The notes under the pieces are model-generated. The model saw only the letters and a list, made by a program, of their open reading frames with translations, was not told where the DNA came from and made no database searches. The translations under genes were made by a program, and so were the position numbers. DNA of 64,000 nt from Bacillus sp. FJAT-22090 (GTDB lineage Bacteria; Bacillota; Bacilli; Bacillales_A; Planococcaceae), in NCBI RefSeq assembly GCF_001278755.1, contig NZ_CP012601.1, positions 1,860,001 to 1,924,000 of the forward strand, written 5' to 3'. Below, in pieces: positions 19,428 to 28,311 of this stretch (position 1 is its first letter; each line of letters opens with the position of its first letter).

Positions 19428-21095
19428 TTATGGTAATAACCTAGGATTGGTAAATTCTCCAATCCTTTTACCCATTAAATCAAATTGAACACCACCGCCT
19501 GCACCCCATCCTTCCAAAGGATTTACAATTCCTGTTCTCAAAACAGTATCTGCAGGTACATTTACATCTGTTATATATTTAGGAACTGCTGGCAATGCAA
19601 ATTTATCTCTAATCTGTTGGGGAGTAAGTTCAGCTATATCTTCTGCTTTCATTAACCAACCTCCGAATTGACCCGATACATCCCCATCATATACTCTAAC
19701 AAATTTTGTATTTTTTGATAATTTAACTTCGGAAACAATCGTACCTAGTTTATATGGTGAGTTTTCATAGCCCATATTATCTTTCCACCATTTATTTGCT
19801 TCATCGGCGGAATATGTTTTTATTTTTGACCATTCAGCTCCACTAACTACCTTTCCACTATAACCTGTACCCTTAACTCCACTTTCAACTTCCGCCATAT
19901 TAAGCAGTTGATCCTTATACCCCGCGCTATTCACCACGTTATAAGGTATCTCTCCTGCCATAGCCAGCTGAGGACGTGGGGTGTATGGTAATAGATTGAC
20001 TAGTGATGAACTTGCTCTCTTCGTCGTTGCAACTATTGTTGGGGCAGCTGCTTTGACTGCAGTGGTTCCTGTCTTTACGATGGCCGTTGTACCTTTTGTT
20101 CCTATAATAGAAGTTGCTACAGTCCCGATAGCGTAGGTAACCCAATGTGCACGGGAATTGGCATCACCATTGACCATATCTCGGTCATAGGATTCGGAGA
20201 TTGCCGTTTTAATGGTGTTATAAGTCTCTACAGGATTTGTGACTGCATTCACAAGACCATCGAGAGTTGCCTTAGGGTTTGTGATTGTATCCCATAGGCC
20301 AACCACGAAATCTTTTCCCGAATCATAGAGACCCGTCCCTATTCCTTTAACTACCTCTATACCAGTATCCACTATAGTATCATTCTCACTCTCCACTTCC
20401 GCGGAGTCAATATCGGAGTTAGCGGATGTGGTCAAATCGGTTAAGAGCGGGTTACACGAAGCCAAGGCTGCCCATTGATTTGTTTGAAAATGTACATCGG
20501 TAAGTCCGTCTTTAAATAACCCCTCTAAATCCTCAAGCCAAGTTTCCATTGTCTGCATATCTTGTTCAATTGCCGTCAGTGCGTTCGTCTGAGATGAATC
20601 GAATTCGTGAAGTTGAGTGACCGTGTCATCACGTTTCCTCTTAGAATTAATGACTCCCTCCTGTACTCCGCTATCATCTAAGTGGGGTAGCCCGACAATG
20701 TCACTTACCTGATCCATGATACTGTTAGTTTCATCAGTCAAACTAGCTGTCAACTGGCCGATCAGCGTAAGTCCTTGTTCCAGCTCGCCTTCAAGGAATT
20801 GTTCTAGTATGTAGCCTGCCGAATCAGGTTCGAGTGAGTGAAGAGCTGCCTCCATCTGGTGAAGAACTTGTTTGAAATTATCGGTGAACAATTGGAAATA
20901 TTGAAGAAATGGCAAATGGCACTCTCCATAAAAGGAGCGAATGGCATTCCCTCCCTCGCCTTTCAATTGATCCTCCATCTGTACGAGCCCATCGACTGCT
21001 CGATGGACTGCTTCTATTTCACTTCTTATCCTGTCTAGCATAGTAATGTTGCGTTGAAGCCCATCTTGAAATAAATCTACATCCAATATTTTCAT
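19428..21095 (-). CDS. LXG-domain polymorphic toxin 1 (type VIIb secretion effector)
   Basis: A 555-residue LXG-family toxin. The N-terminal helical LXG domain (about 1-230) starts MKILDVDLFQDGLQRNITML and serves as the targeting part for the type VIIb (ESX-like) secretion system in this family. A middle linker (about 240-370) contains TNPKATLDGLVNAV and an Ala/Thr-rich segment. The C-terminal toxin tip (about 375-555) has RVYDGDVSGQFGGWLM, LPAVPKYITDVNVPADTVLR and a Gly-rich WGAGGGVQFDL near the end. The GGGxQ segment loosely recalls NAD-glycohydrolase (TNT-like) toxins, but I cannot assign it. The N-terminal half is nearly identical to the toxin at 49817-51499, so the tips have been swapped. 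No secretion genes lie in the window. Confidence 0.87.
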   Translation of the reverse strand: MKILDVDLFQDGLQRNITMLDRIRSEIEAVHRAVDGLVQMEDQLKGEGGNAIRSFYGECHLPFLQYFQLFTDNFKQVLHQMEAALHSLEPDSAGYILEQFLEGELEQGLTLIGQLTASLTDETNSIMDQVSDIVGLPHLDDSGVQEGVINSKRKRDDTVTQLHEFDSSQTNALTAIEQDMQTMETWLEDLEGLFKDGLTDVHFQTNQWAALASCNPLLTDLTTSANSDIDSAEVESENDTIVDTGIEVVKGIGTGLYDSGKDFVVGLWDTITNPKATLDGLVNAVTNPVETYNTIKTAISESYDRDMVNGDANSRAHWVTYAIGTVATSIIGTKGTTAIVKTGTTAVKAAAPTIVATTKRASSSLVNLLPYTPRPQLAMAGEIPYNVVNSAGYKDQLLNMAEVESGVKGTGYSGKVVSGAEWSKIKTYSADEANKWWKDNMGYENSPYKLGTIVSEVKLSKNTKFVRVYDGDVSGQFGGWLMKAEDIAELTPQQIRDKFALPAVPKYITDVNVPADTVLRTGIVNPLEGWGAGGGVQFDLMGKRIGEFTNPRLLP

Positions 21096-21175
21096 AGGCC
21101 TTGCCTCATCGAGCGTTTAGAAATAACCACTTCACAATATTCTTTATTATACAATAATACCCCACAGGTGAACAT
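21092..21175 (-). CDS. Candidate 27-residue leader peptide upstream of LXG-1
   Basis: ATG at 21175 with a GAGGGGGAG ribosome site 3-8 nt upstream. It encodes MFTCGVLLYNKEYC and 13 more residues, and its TGA overlaps the toxin ATG (ATGA). The second LXG locus has a matching 30-residue version at 51496-51588; the two differ by exactly three codons in length. The same DNA holds a sigma-A-like promoter whose -10 lies inside the frame, so this could be untranslated promoter DNA instead. Confidence 0.35.
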   Translation of the reverse strand: MFTCGVLLYNKEYCEVVISKRSMRQGL

Positions 21176-21360
21176 TCTTCTCCCCCTCTAGTAATTCATC
21201 AATAGTTATAATATTCCATTTTTGAACAAGGAGGTAAAGATAGAAGTAATAATTTTCACAAAAACAAACCTTACGAATTAATGGGTTAAAAAAATACTAT
21301 GACTCTTAAACTACATTCCAAAGAAAATAGTGGTTATATTGATAGAGTTGAAGAGGAGGT
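21120..21360. repeat. Duplicated LXG 5' region, copy 1
   Basis: About 240 nt upstream of LXG-1 that recur upstream of LXG-2 (51530-51780) with patchy but clear identity. Shared pieces include AATACCCCACAGGTGAACAT, AATAGTTATAATATTCCATT and AAGGAGGTAAAGA. Together with the toxin N-terminal half this marks a locus duplication. The rest of the 21096-21716 gap holds a hairpin at 21393-21433 and nothing else I can name. Confidence 0.8.
21146..21174 (-). promoter_or_regulatory. Candidate promoter of the LXG-1 toxin gene
   Basis: Perfect TATAAT -10 (21146-21151) with a weak TGTTCA -35 (21169-21174) and 17-nt spacing on the minus strand. It is conserved at the same distance in the second LXG locus. 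Confidence 0.5.
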
Positions 21361-21392
21361 TCATTAAGTACTATCTTCTTTTAGAAAATGCG

Positions 21393-21433
21393 AAAAAGCA
21401 CTTGTTGCCTTAAAGACAATCAAATGCTTTTTG
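21393..21433. terminator. Hairpin shared by both LXG islands, downstream of the rocB-like gene
   Basis: AAAAGCACTTGTTGCC pairs imperfectly with GACAATCAAATGCTTTTT, with T runs on both strands. A close relative lies at 48376-48412 in the second LXG island. It may end minus-strand transcription from the rocB-like gene. Confidence 0.55.
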
Positions 21434-21716
21434 ACTTTATAAGTATTCATGCAAATCTTATTCTTAACCTGATTCTGTAGGTTTATGGCTTGTTCACAAC
21501 ACTTTAATGCTAAATGTATCTTTTAGTTATCGTTCTCATTTCCATAACTAATCCCTATCTATTGTTCGGTCAACAACTGTTACTATATACCAACGTTACC
21601 TCTCTGTATATCCAATACATAGTGAGATAAATTCTAGAAGGCTAGGTTCACTCGTTCGAGACCTATCGAGCCCTTTTTCTAATAGAAGGCTCGAATCCTT
21701 CTGGATGAGATATGAG

Positions 21717-23369
21717 TTAGTTACTTAGTAATTTTTCTATCACTAAATTTGTTAAATTAGGCATTATTTCCATCGTATATTTTAATTCAGTTCTCTCATA
21801 TCTATTGTGTGCATCATAACCATATGGACCTATATTAATCGCTGGAATATTCAATTCTCTAATTGCATCATAATCTACAAAATGTTTCGTTCCCCAACTT
21901 GGGTTATTACTTATAACTGACTTTATACTGTCTTCATCGTCATTTATAGCTACACAGCTCATGTCACAGATGTACGGGAAATAATTTCTTTGTACAATAG
22001 GTTTATTATAATGAGGTTGAACTTTTTCAATGGCATGATCTAAAGCTGCTAATAGATTTTTTTCTTTCTCATTTTTTCCGGTCACCTCTACGCGTGGAGA
22101 ATAGAGTGAAGAATAAAAAATAACTATAGCAGGAGTCTTATCTTTTTCCCATTTCCAGGCTTCTTCAACAACTTTTGCTGAAAACATACGTACATCCAAT
22201 TCTTTGTTTTCTAATAAGTTTTCTTTAAAGTTTTTCATATGTTCTTTATAACTTTCACCATGTTGTGAAATAATCGATTGTTCTAGTTCCTCAAAAAACA
22301 ACACTCTAGTTTTCCATGGCAATTTTGTATATTCTTGTTCGCTGATTTCACAATATCTCTTATAGTGATTGGTCAAGTTTGTTATTACATTATTAAATGC
22401 AATTTCAGCTTGCTCCTTTAGTTTTTCAAGAACTTCTTTAGGAGACCACGATTGAACAAAGAAATTATAATATACATATGAGGCAAGAGCTGTTTGAACT
22501 GTATACGTATCTTTAAAATCAGTTTGCTTCAGAGTTACAGGTGGCATAGGGGTTTCACCTAATGATTTATCACATAGCTCAGGATTATACGCAATTTGTC
22601 TAGTTAGCTCTGCCGCAATATAATTAGGATCAAGCCCTTCAAAGCTAGAACCAACATGTGTTTCAGCACCCGTTATATAGAAAGATGGAAGCAACTTTCC
22701 GACACTACCTTTATAGATATATCTATTTTCATCACCTTCATACCTAGGTGCAACAAAATCGGAATTAATTAATGCTTCATATTCAAAGCCGTATTCTGTT
22801 TTCATTTTTTTCAAATCATTTAGACCAGATAATACTCCATGTGAGCTGTCTTCCTCATCACACTCAGCAAAGAACACAATATTGCCGTTCAACTCTTCAG
22901 GGTGTTCTGAGTAATATTTTAATAGATAATAATTACTTGCAACGCCGCTTTTCATGTCTAGTGTTCCTCTGCCAAATAACCATTCATTTGATTCCAAATG
23001 TTCTTTAACTAATGGCGGTATCTTTTCATGTTTTAATGCTTCTTGTAGATCATTAGGAAAACAGGCTTTTTCTTTCAAGCTATTATAATCATCAATTCCT
23101 ACTGTATCAGTATGCCCCATTAATACGACTGTTTTATTACTGCTACCTTTTGTACCTTTAACAAAAGCAAATACGTTATATCTTTCAATCTCATCATCTA
23201 CCGTTTGTGAAGTAAACACGTAGTCTGGATTTTTTTGAAAGTATGGTATGTTAGAAATTATTTTGACAAGTGATTTTGATATATCAATTTCACCTTCAGT
23301 ATTAACAATACTTTCAATATTTACAAGATTATTAGTAATTTTTAAGACTTCATCATACGTATTTATCAT
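21717..23369 (-). CDS. RocB-like M20 family peptidase/deacylase
   Basis: A 550-residue zinc-dependent M20-type protein resembling B. subtilis RocB of the arginine-degradation regulon, whose biochemical role is unproven. Metal-site motifs visible are VVLMGHTDTVG near 80-90, FGRGTLDMKSG near 130, FFAECDEEDSSHG near 165 and ETHVGSSFEG near 235. A late INIGPYGYDAHNRYER near 520 carries the last His. It lies last in the sigma-54 driven operon, 36 nt after the ABC transporter ATPase. Context suggests it trims or deacylates an amino-acid derivative taken up by the transporter. Substrate unknown. Confidence 0.85.
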   Translation of the reverse strand: MINTYDEVLKITNNLVNIESIVNTEGEIDISKSLVKIISNIPYFQKNPDYVFTSQTVDDEIERYNVFAFVKGTKGSSNKTVVLMGHTDTVGIDDYNSLKEKACFPNDLQEALKHEKIPPLVKEHLESNEWLFGRGTLDMKSGVASNYYLLKYYSEHPEELNGNIVFFAECDEEDSSHGVLSGLNDLKKMKTEYGFEYEALINSDFVAPRYEGDENRYIYKGSVGKLLPSFYITGAETHVGSSFEGLDPNYIAAELTRQIAYNPELCDKSLGETPMPPVTLKQTDFKDTYTVQTALASYVYYNFFVQSWSPKEVLEKLKEQAEIAFNNVITNLTNHYKRYCEISEQEYTKLPWKTRVLFFEELEQSIISQHGESYKEHMKNFKENLLENKELDVRMFSAKVVEEAWKWEKDKTPAIVIFYSSLYSPRVEVTGKNEKEKNLLAALDHAIEKVQPHYNKPIVQRNYFPYICDMSCVAINDDEDSIKSVISNNPSWGTKHFVDYDAIRELNIPAINIGPYGYDAHNRYERTELKYTMEIMPNLTNLVIEKLLSN

Positions 23370-23405
23370 CTAAGTCCACCCCTAATTAAATAATCAAGTT
23401 AATAT

Positions 23406-24128
23406 TTATATAACTTGCTGTAAAAATCTTATTGTTCTAGCTTCTTTTGGAGCTTTAAAGAATTCTTTTGGATGACCCTCTTCAATAATCTTACCGTCAG
23501 CTAACATAATCACCCTATCCGCAACTTCTTTTGCAAATCCCATTTCATGAGTCACAATTACCATTGTCATACCATCTCTCGCTAAGTTTTTCATTGTTTC
23601 TAATACTTCCCCAACCAACTCTGGATCTAATGCTGATGTAGGTTCATCAAACAGCATGATATCTGGATTCATCGCAAGTGCCCTTGCAATAGCAACACGT
23701 TGCTTTTGCCCCCCAGATAACTGGTCTGGATAATAATTAGCTTTATCAGCAAGGCCAACTCGATTTAATAATTCCATTGCTTTAATATTCGCATTTTCCC
23801 TACTTTGCTTCTTAACATTAATTGGTGCTTCAGTTATATTCCGCAAAACACTTAAATGGGGGAATAAATTGAAATGTTGAAATACCATACCCATGTTTTC
23901 TCTAACGTGGTTTAAATTTGTTTTTTCAGTATCAATAAGCTCATCGTTGATACTAATTGTACCTTCATCTAATATTTCCAAAAAGTTCATACATCGTAAC
24001 AATGTACTTTTTCCTGATCCACTGGCTCCAATTAATACAACTACTTCTGATTTCTTGATTTCTAAATTTATATCTTTTAATACTTTTAAATTACCAAATG
24101 ATTTAGAAAGCGACTTCAACTTTATCAT
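23406..24128 (-). CDS. Polar amino-acid ABC transporter ATP-binding protein
   Basis: A 240-residue ATPase of the GlnQ/HisP class energising amino-acid import. Walker A is GASGSGKST near 34, the Q loop is [14 protein letters not shown], the signature is LSGGQKQR near 134, and Walker B is [14 protein letters not shown] with the H loop VTHEMGFA. An ATG further upstream at 24164 is in frame, but AAAGGGG precedes the ATG at 24128. The start overlaps the end of the permease gene by 26 nt, so translation is coupled. Confidence 0.93.
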   Translation of the reverse strand: MIKLKSLSKSFGNLKVLKDINLEIKKSEVVVLIGASGSGKSTLLRCMNFLEILDEGTISINDELIDTEKTNLNHVRENMGMVFQHFNLFPHLSVLRNITEAPINVKKQSRENANIKAMELLNRVGLADKANYYPDQLSGGQKQRVAIARALAMNPDIMLFDEPTSALDPELVGEVLETMKNLARDGMTMVIVTHEMGFAKEVADRVIMLADGKIIEEGHPKEFFKAPKEARTIRFLQQVI

Positions 24129-24807
24129 GTTTTTTCCCCTTTCCAACATCCATTTTCTTTTCAAGCTTATTGAAAAGCAGTGTGAATATTAAAACTAAAA
24201 TCAAATAATAAATACCCACTACAAAATATGTTTCTAGAGGCATATAATTGGATGCTTGAGCAGATAAAGCATGGTTAAATAACTCTGATACTGCAATATA
24301 GGCTACTAATGAGGAGTCTTTTAATCCAATAATGAATTGATTGGCCAACGCAGGAATAGCCCTCTTAAAGCTTTGTGGTAAAACAATCCTTCTCATCGTT
24401 GTGAAATATGTCATTCCTAAAGATCGTCCCGCCTCCATTTGTCCCTTATCAATAGATTGAATGGATCCTCGGAAAATTTCAGCAATATATGCTCCAGAAT
24501 GGATTCCTAGTGCAATAGCTCCAGCTGTAAAATCGGATAGAATAAATACACTAGAAATACCATAGTACAGGAACATTAGTTGTACTATAAGTGGCATACC
24601 ACGAACAATGAAGATATAAGCATTAGCAATGCTTTCTAATATTTTTATATTTGAAACCTTAAAAAAGGCAAAAAACAACCCAATAATACATGCGATAATT
24701 AGCGAAGTGATTGTTAATTTAACGGTCAATACCGTTGCTTTTAAAAATTCTATTCCATGTGTATTGAATATCGATATTATACTTTCAAAAAACTCCAAAT
24801 AGATCAC
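24103..24807 (-). CDS. Polar amino-acid ABC transporter permease
   Basis: A 234-residue membrane permease of the HisM/GlnP family. The hydrophobic segments are consistent with about five helices: residues 22-48, 58-78, 85-110, around 155-175 and 195-217. The EAA loop motif is [24 protein letters not shown]. The GTG at 24807 lies close to AGAGGT; a TTG at 24798 with AGGTGA about 5 nt upstream is an alternative start that would remove three residues. Partner of the binding protein at 25087 and the ATPase at 23406. A single permease gene suggests a homodimer. Confidence 0.9.
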   Translation of the reverse strand: MIYLEFFESIISIFNTHGIEFLKATVLTVKLTITSLIIACIIGLFFAFFKVSNIKILESIANAYIFIVRGMPLIVQLMFLYYGISSVFILSDFTAGAIALGIHSGAYIAEIFRGSIQSIDKGQMEAGRSLGMTYFTTMRRIVLPQSFKRAIPALANQFIIGLKDSSLVAYIAVSELFNHALSAQASNYMPLETYFVVGIYYLILVLIFTLLFNKLEKKMDVGKGKKHDKVEVAF

Positions 24808-25038
24808 CTAACCTCTTTAAGTAGTATGGATTGTCTAAACGCCAAAATCTGTTCTTAATTAAAAGATATATAAAAAACATCTATATAAGCTATAGGTGAT
24901 AGTGCGACAAAAAACAAAACAGCTAGATATACGGATGCGCCATCATTCTTAAAGGCATTTTAAAAATATGGTTCTACAAGAATGAATCAATACGACTCTT
25001 AGTCAAGAAAAAAAGTACTTGAAAAGTCTTAATTTTTA

Positions 25039-25063
25039 CCTAGTATGTTAGAAACATACTAGG
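25039..25063 (-). other. Perfect 11-bp stem-loop between binding-protein and permease genes
   Basis: CCTAGTATGTT and AACATACTAGG around a 3-nt loop, lying 24 nt after the binding-protein stop in a 279-nt gap. No T run follows in the minus direction, so it is more likely an mRNA-stabilising or partial-attenuation stem, as often seen behind abundant binding-protein genes. The rest of the gap shows no gene. Confidence 0.6.
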
Positions 25064-25086
25064 CACCTTTTCCATTTTAAAAATTT

Positions 25087-25911
25087 TTATTTTAATAGAT
25101 CTTCGCCAAACCATTTTGTACTTATTTCTGTGTAGGTTCCATCCTCAACCATTTCTTCAATTGCTTTGTTAATCGCTTCTAGTAATGCTGGGTTATCTTT
25201 ATTAATGGCCACTGCAATTTCCTCGGTTTTAATAATATCTCCCAATGTTTGAATTTCTAAGTCAGACTCTTGAATCGCTGAAATGCCTACAATTCTATCT
25301 GTGATTACTGCATCTAAACGTCCTGAAGGAAGATCTTGTAATGCATAAATCTCACTAGGAAATTCTTTAATTTTATCTGTATATTTTTTTGCATCCTCCA
25401 CGTAAGTACTAGCTTGCGTAACACCTATCGTTTTCCCCTTCAAATCATCTAAAGTTTTAATATCTTTATTTTCACTTGAGATAAACACTGTAGCTCCGGA
25501 AACATAGTACGGATCTGAAAAATCAACTTGTTTAGCCCTCTCCTCAGTAGCTGTCATACTCCCAATAATTGCATCATATTTTTTTCCTCTTAACCCCTGT
25601 ATGATTGTTTCCCATGGGTTTGTTACAGGGTTTGGCTCAAGACCAATTCTCTTTGCAATTTCATTTCCAATTTCCACATCGAATCCAACTAACTTTTCAT
25701 CTTCTTTATAATTTAAAGGTTTTAGTAAACCACTCATTGCAAATGTTAATTTCCCATCATTTACTAAATTCATATCTGAAGTTGCATTACTTCCTTCAGC
25801 TTCTACTTCACTTGCGGCTGTTTCAGGTGTTTCACTTGCATTTTCTTCTGCACATGCAACCATTAAAGTAACTACCAATACCATTAAGAAACAGAATAAT
25901 ATTCTTTTCAT
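25087..25911 (-). CDS. Amino-acid ABC transporter substrate-binding lipoprotein
   Basis: A 274-residue family-3 periplasmic-type binding lipoprotein. The signal peptide MKRILFCFLMVLVVTLMVAC ends in a VAC lipobox, followed by an acidic Ala/Glu/Ser linker (about 21-45). The SBP_bac_3 domain has LVGFDVEIGNEIAKRIG, YDAIIGSMTATEERAKQVDFSDPYY and a C-terminal DGTYTEISTKWFGED. The ATG at 25911 is preceded by GGGGG; the earlier in-frame ATG at 25917 lies too close to that site. It sits between the second SDR gene and the permease in the sigma-54 operon. The ligand cannot be read from sequence, although polar amino acids are the family norm. Confidence 0.92.
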   Translation of the reverse strand: MKRILFCFLMVLVVTLMVACAEENASETPETAASEVEAEGSNATSDMNLVNDGKLTFAMSGLLKPLNYKEDEKLVGFDVEIGNEIAKRIGLEPNPVTNPWETIIQGLRGKKYDAIIGSMTATEERAKQVDFSDPYYVSGATVFISSENKDIKTLDDLKGKTIGVTQASTYVEDAKKYTDKIKEFPSEIYALQDLPSGRLDAVITDRIVGISAIQESDLEIQTLGDIIKTEEIAVAINKDNPALLEAINKAIEEMVEDGTYTEISTKWFGEDLLK

Positions 25912-25942
25912 AAACATCCCCCTTTGTTTTGTAATCCAAGTT

Positions 25943-26689
25943 TCAAGATAATTCCCCACCATCAATTGCGATTGTTTGGCCTGTAATATACGCCGATTCT
26001 TCAGAAGCAAGAAAGGCATATAAAGCAGCTACTTCTTTTGGATCTGCATGTCGTTTCAAAGGAATACCTGCATTTACAACTTCCAACATCTCAGGTGTGT
26101 ACTCAGCCATTTGCATTGGTGTTAATACATATCCTGGACATATAGTGTTAACCCGAATTATAGGAGCCAATTCTAATGCCATCGTCCTAGCTAAAAGATT
26201 AACACCAGCTTTCGAAGCATTATAGTCTGCATAGAAAGGATGGCCCGTAACTCCATTCGTAGACGCTGTCATGAGGATAACCCCCCTCCCCTGTTCAACC
26301 ATTATTTTCGCTGCTGCTTGGGAAGTATAAAACACACCGTTTAAATTAATATTTAAAACCTTATTCCATTGTTCTGGCGTAATATCGAGGAATTTTGATC
26401 GAACGCTAATACCAGCATTCGCTATAAAAACGTCCACTCCACCTAAATCGTTTTTAATATTTATAAAGACATCATTAACACTTTTAGGATTACTAACATC
26501 CACTACATATCCTTTAGCAATGCCAAGGTTTTCTTCCAACTTCTTTTCAATACTTTCTGAATTAATATCTAGAATAGCTACTATTGCTCCCTCTTCTACA
26601 AAACGTTGTGCAGTGGCTAAACCTATACCACTAGCCCCTCCTGTGATAACAACTATTTTCTTTTCTAAACTACTATGTTTAGTTCCCAT
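25943..26689 (-). CDS. SDR family NAD(P)-dependent oxidoreductase (second of the operon)
   Basis: A 248-residue classical short-chain dehydrogenase. The cofactor motif TGGASGIG is near 17-24, NAG is near 90, the catalytic Ser lies in MTASTNG, and YNASK follows. The C-terminal ITGQTIAIDGGE motif is typical. An acidic residue after beta-2 (Asp in ILDINSE) favours NAD over NADP. GGAGG precedes the ATG. It lies downstream of the gcvP-like pair and is related to, but clearly different from, the SDR at 29722-30495. The catalytic Ser is in a slightly unusual setting (TAST rather than SS). Substrate unknown. Confidence 0.9.
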   Translation of the reverse strand: MGTKHSSLEKKIVVITGGASGIGLATAQRFVEEGAIVAILDINSESIEKKLEENLGIAKGYVVDVSNPKSVNDVFINIKNDLGGVDVFIANAGISVRSKFLDITPEQWNKVLNINLNGVFYTSQAAAKIMVEQGRGVILMTASTNGVTGHPFYADYNASKAGVNLLARTMALELAPIIRVNTICPGYVLTPMQMAEYTPEMLEVVNAGIPLKRHADPKEVAALYAFLASEESAYITGQTIAIDGGELS

Positions 26690-26702
26690 TTTAAGAAACC
26701 TC

Positions 26703-28289
26703 CTAATAGTTATAGCTTGTTATTTTTTCCTGATTTTTAATTTTTTCTTGATATACTCTCCATGAAATACACCACTTAGTTGGATCATCCAAATAATCAG
26801 CTTCAATTAACTGATGAATCGTACTATTTTGTGGCGCATTTTTCACCACTTCTGGATTTTCATAAGCTTCCTTCGAAATCTGTTCAAGCGCTTGGATATA
26901 TTCATCTAAGTCTGCCTTAGAATAGGATTCTGTCGGCTCTAGTGTAAATGGTTGCGGCACAATATATGGATGGTGACTGGTCCAATAATGCAAACCAAAG
27001 TCTGTCATGCGACGTTGTACATCCTCTGTTGTTACGCCAGTTTCTTTCTCTAGCTGTTCCCAACTATAACGAACTTGTTCCAGGCGTTGTCCCAGTACAT
27101 ACGGTGCACTTGCGCCACGAATTTTTGTTACTTTACTATATAAATAGTTATTATTTAACACAGCAGTCTCTGCCACTGCTTTAAGGCCTTCCGGTCCTAA
27201 TGCACGAATCCAAGCATACGAGCGTAAGATGGTTTGTGCTACGCCGTGGAAAGAACGTACCTTTCCAATTGAGTGCTCTAATTTCTCATTTAATACATAT
27301 TGATTGCCATTTTTTTCAACAATCGGCCCTGGTAAATAAGCTTTTAATTCCTCTGTTACACCTAGTGCTCCCGTTGCTGGTCCACCGCACATGTGAGGAG
27401 CTGCAAACGTCTTGTGTAAATTGAAGAAACACATATCGAATCCTGCTTCTTTTGCACGTGTAATTCCTAATAACCCATTGGCATTCGCTTGATCGTAGTA
27501 ACAGAGACCACCTACATCGTGTACAATTTTTGTAAACTCTTTAATTTTTGAATTGTAAATCCCTGTATCCTCCGGGTTAGCAACTACAAAACCAGCAGTT
27601 CTTTCGGATACAACTTCTTTTAACTTTTCAATATCCGGAAATCCATTTTCATCTGGATGAACGGTAATAATTTTATATCCCTTAACAACTGCAGTTGCTG
27701 CTTGAGATGGATGAGAAAAAATCGTTGTAATAATTTCATTACGATGATCTGCCTCACCCTTCACTTCAAAATACTTACGCACAATCGATGCCATCGCAAA
27801 TAATGCCTGGGTACCCCCACTAGGTTGGAAAGAGAAAGCATCCATACCTGAAATCTCACGCATAGCTAGGTCCAAATTGTGAATTATTTCTAACATCCCT
27901 TGAACTGTACTTACATCTTGTAGAGGGTGTAACTCCATCATTTTTGAATTGCGTATTAATAACTCATTAATTTTTGGAATGTACTTCATCGTACATGTCC
28001 CTTGACCAATTTCAACATTGAAATCAGAACCTAATGTTTCCTGAGAAAGACGCACATAATGTCGTAATACACGTGCTTGGCCGATTTCTGGTAAATTTGG
28101 CTTACTTCTTCGACTCATATTTTGCGGTATACTAGTAACAGCATCTCCCACTGCATCTACAATTTCTTGCGGAGCTTGCGGTACTTCAACCCCAACTTCT
28201 CCAGGCTGATGCAGTTCAAAAATAATAGGCTCATTCCACTTGGCTTGATGAAAATTTACATTTACAGTCTGTCTTTGAATTTTTTTCAC
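26703..28289 (-). CDS. Divergent glycine-dehydrogenase subunit 2-like PLP decarboxylase
   Basis: A 528-residue relative of GcvPB, the PLP-binding half of the split P protein of the glycine cleavage system. The PLP lysine is in FNLHKTFAAPHMCGGPATGA. In true GcvPB the segment after the lysine is glycine-rich (GGGGPG-like), so MCGG is a departure. Other family pieces are FSFQPSGGTQALFAM, GLCYYDQANANGLLG and the C-terminal YDDPxKW. The GTG at 28289 has AAAGGAG 7 nt upstream and is preferred over a leader-encoding upstream codon. No GcvT or GcvH genes are nearby, and the pair is embedded in a sigma-54 operon, so I infer a different amino-acid substrate. Confidence 0.82.
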   Translation of the reverse strand: MKKIQRQTVNVNFHQAKWNEPIIFELHQPGEVGVEVPQAPQEIVDAVGDAVTSIPQNMSRRSKPNLPEIGQARVLRHYVRLSQETLGSDFNVEIGQGTCTMKYIPKINELLIRNSKMMELHPLQDVSTVQGMLEIIHNLDLAMREISGMDAFSFQPSGGTQALFAMASIVRKYFEVKGEADHRNEIITTIFSHPSQAATAVVKGYKIITVHPDENGFPDIEKLKEVVSERTAGFVVANPEDTGIYNSKIKEFTKIVHDVGGLCYYDQANANGLLGITRAKEAGFDMCFFNLHKTFAAPHMCGGPATGALGVTEELKAYLPGPIVEKNGNQYVLNEKLEHSIGKVRSFHGVAQTILRSYAWIRALGPEGLKAVAETAVLNNNYLYSKVTKIRGASAPYVLGQRLEQVRYSWEQLEKETGVTTEDVQRRMTDFGLHYWTSHHPYIVPQPFTLEPTESYSKADLDEYIQALEQISKEAYENPEVVKNAPQNSTIHQLIEADYLDDPTKWCISWRVYQEKIKNQEKITSYNY

Positions 28290-28311
28290 GGTAAAGCTCC
28301 TTTCTAAAACA

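Noticed and set aside
21176-21245. An alternative frame ending WNIITIDELLEGEKNVHLWG-IIV upstream of LXG-1
   Set aside because: Its last 23 codons are conserved at the LXG-2 locus, but there an in-frame TAA precedes them and no start codon is available; coding is unlikely.
21655-21712. A possible tRNA fragment (AGAAGGCTCGAATCCTTCT looks like a T arm)
   Set aside because: Only one arm can be drawn; no acceptor stem, anticodon or D arm fits, so chance or an old remnant is more likely than a gene.
24857-25030. A leader or riboswitch in the permease/binding-protein gap
   Set aside because: Beyond the 11-bp stem no conserved fold is apparent, and the gap lies inside an operon.
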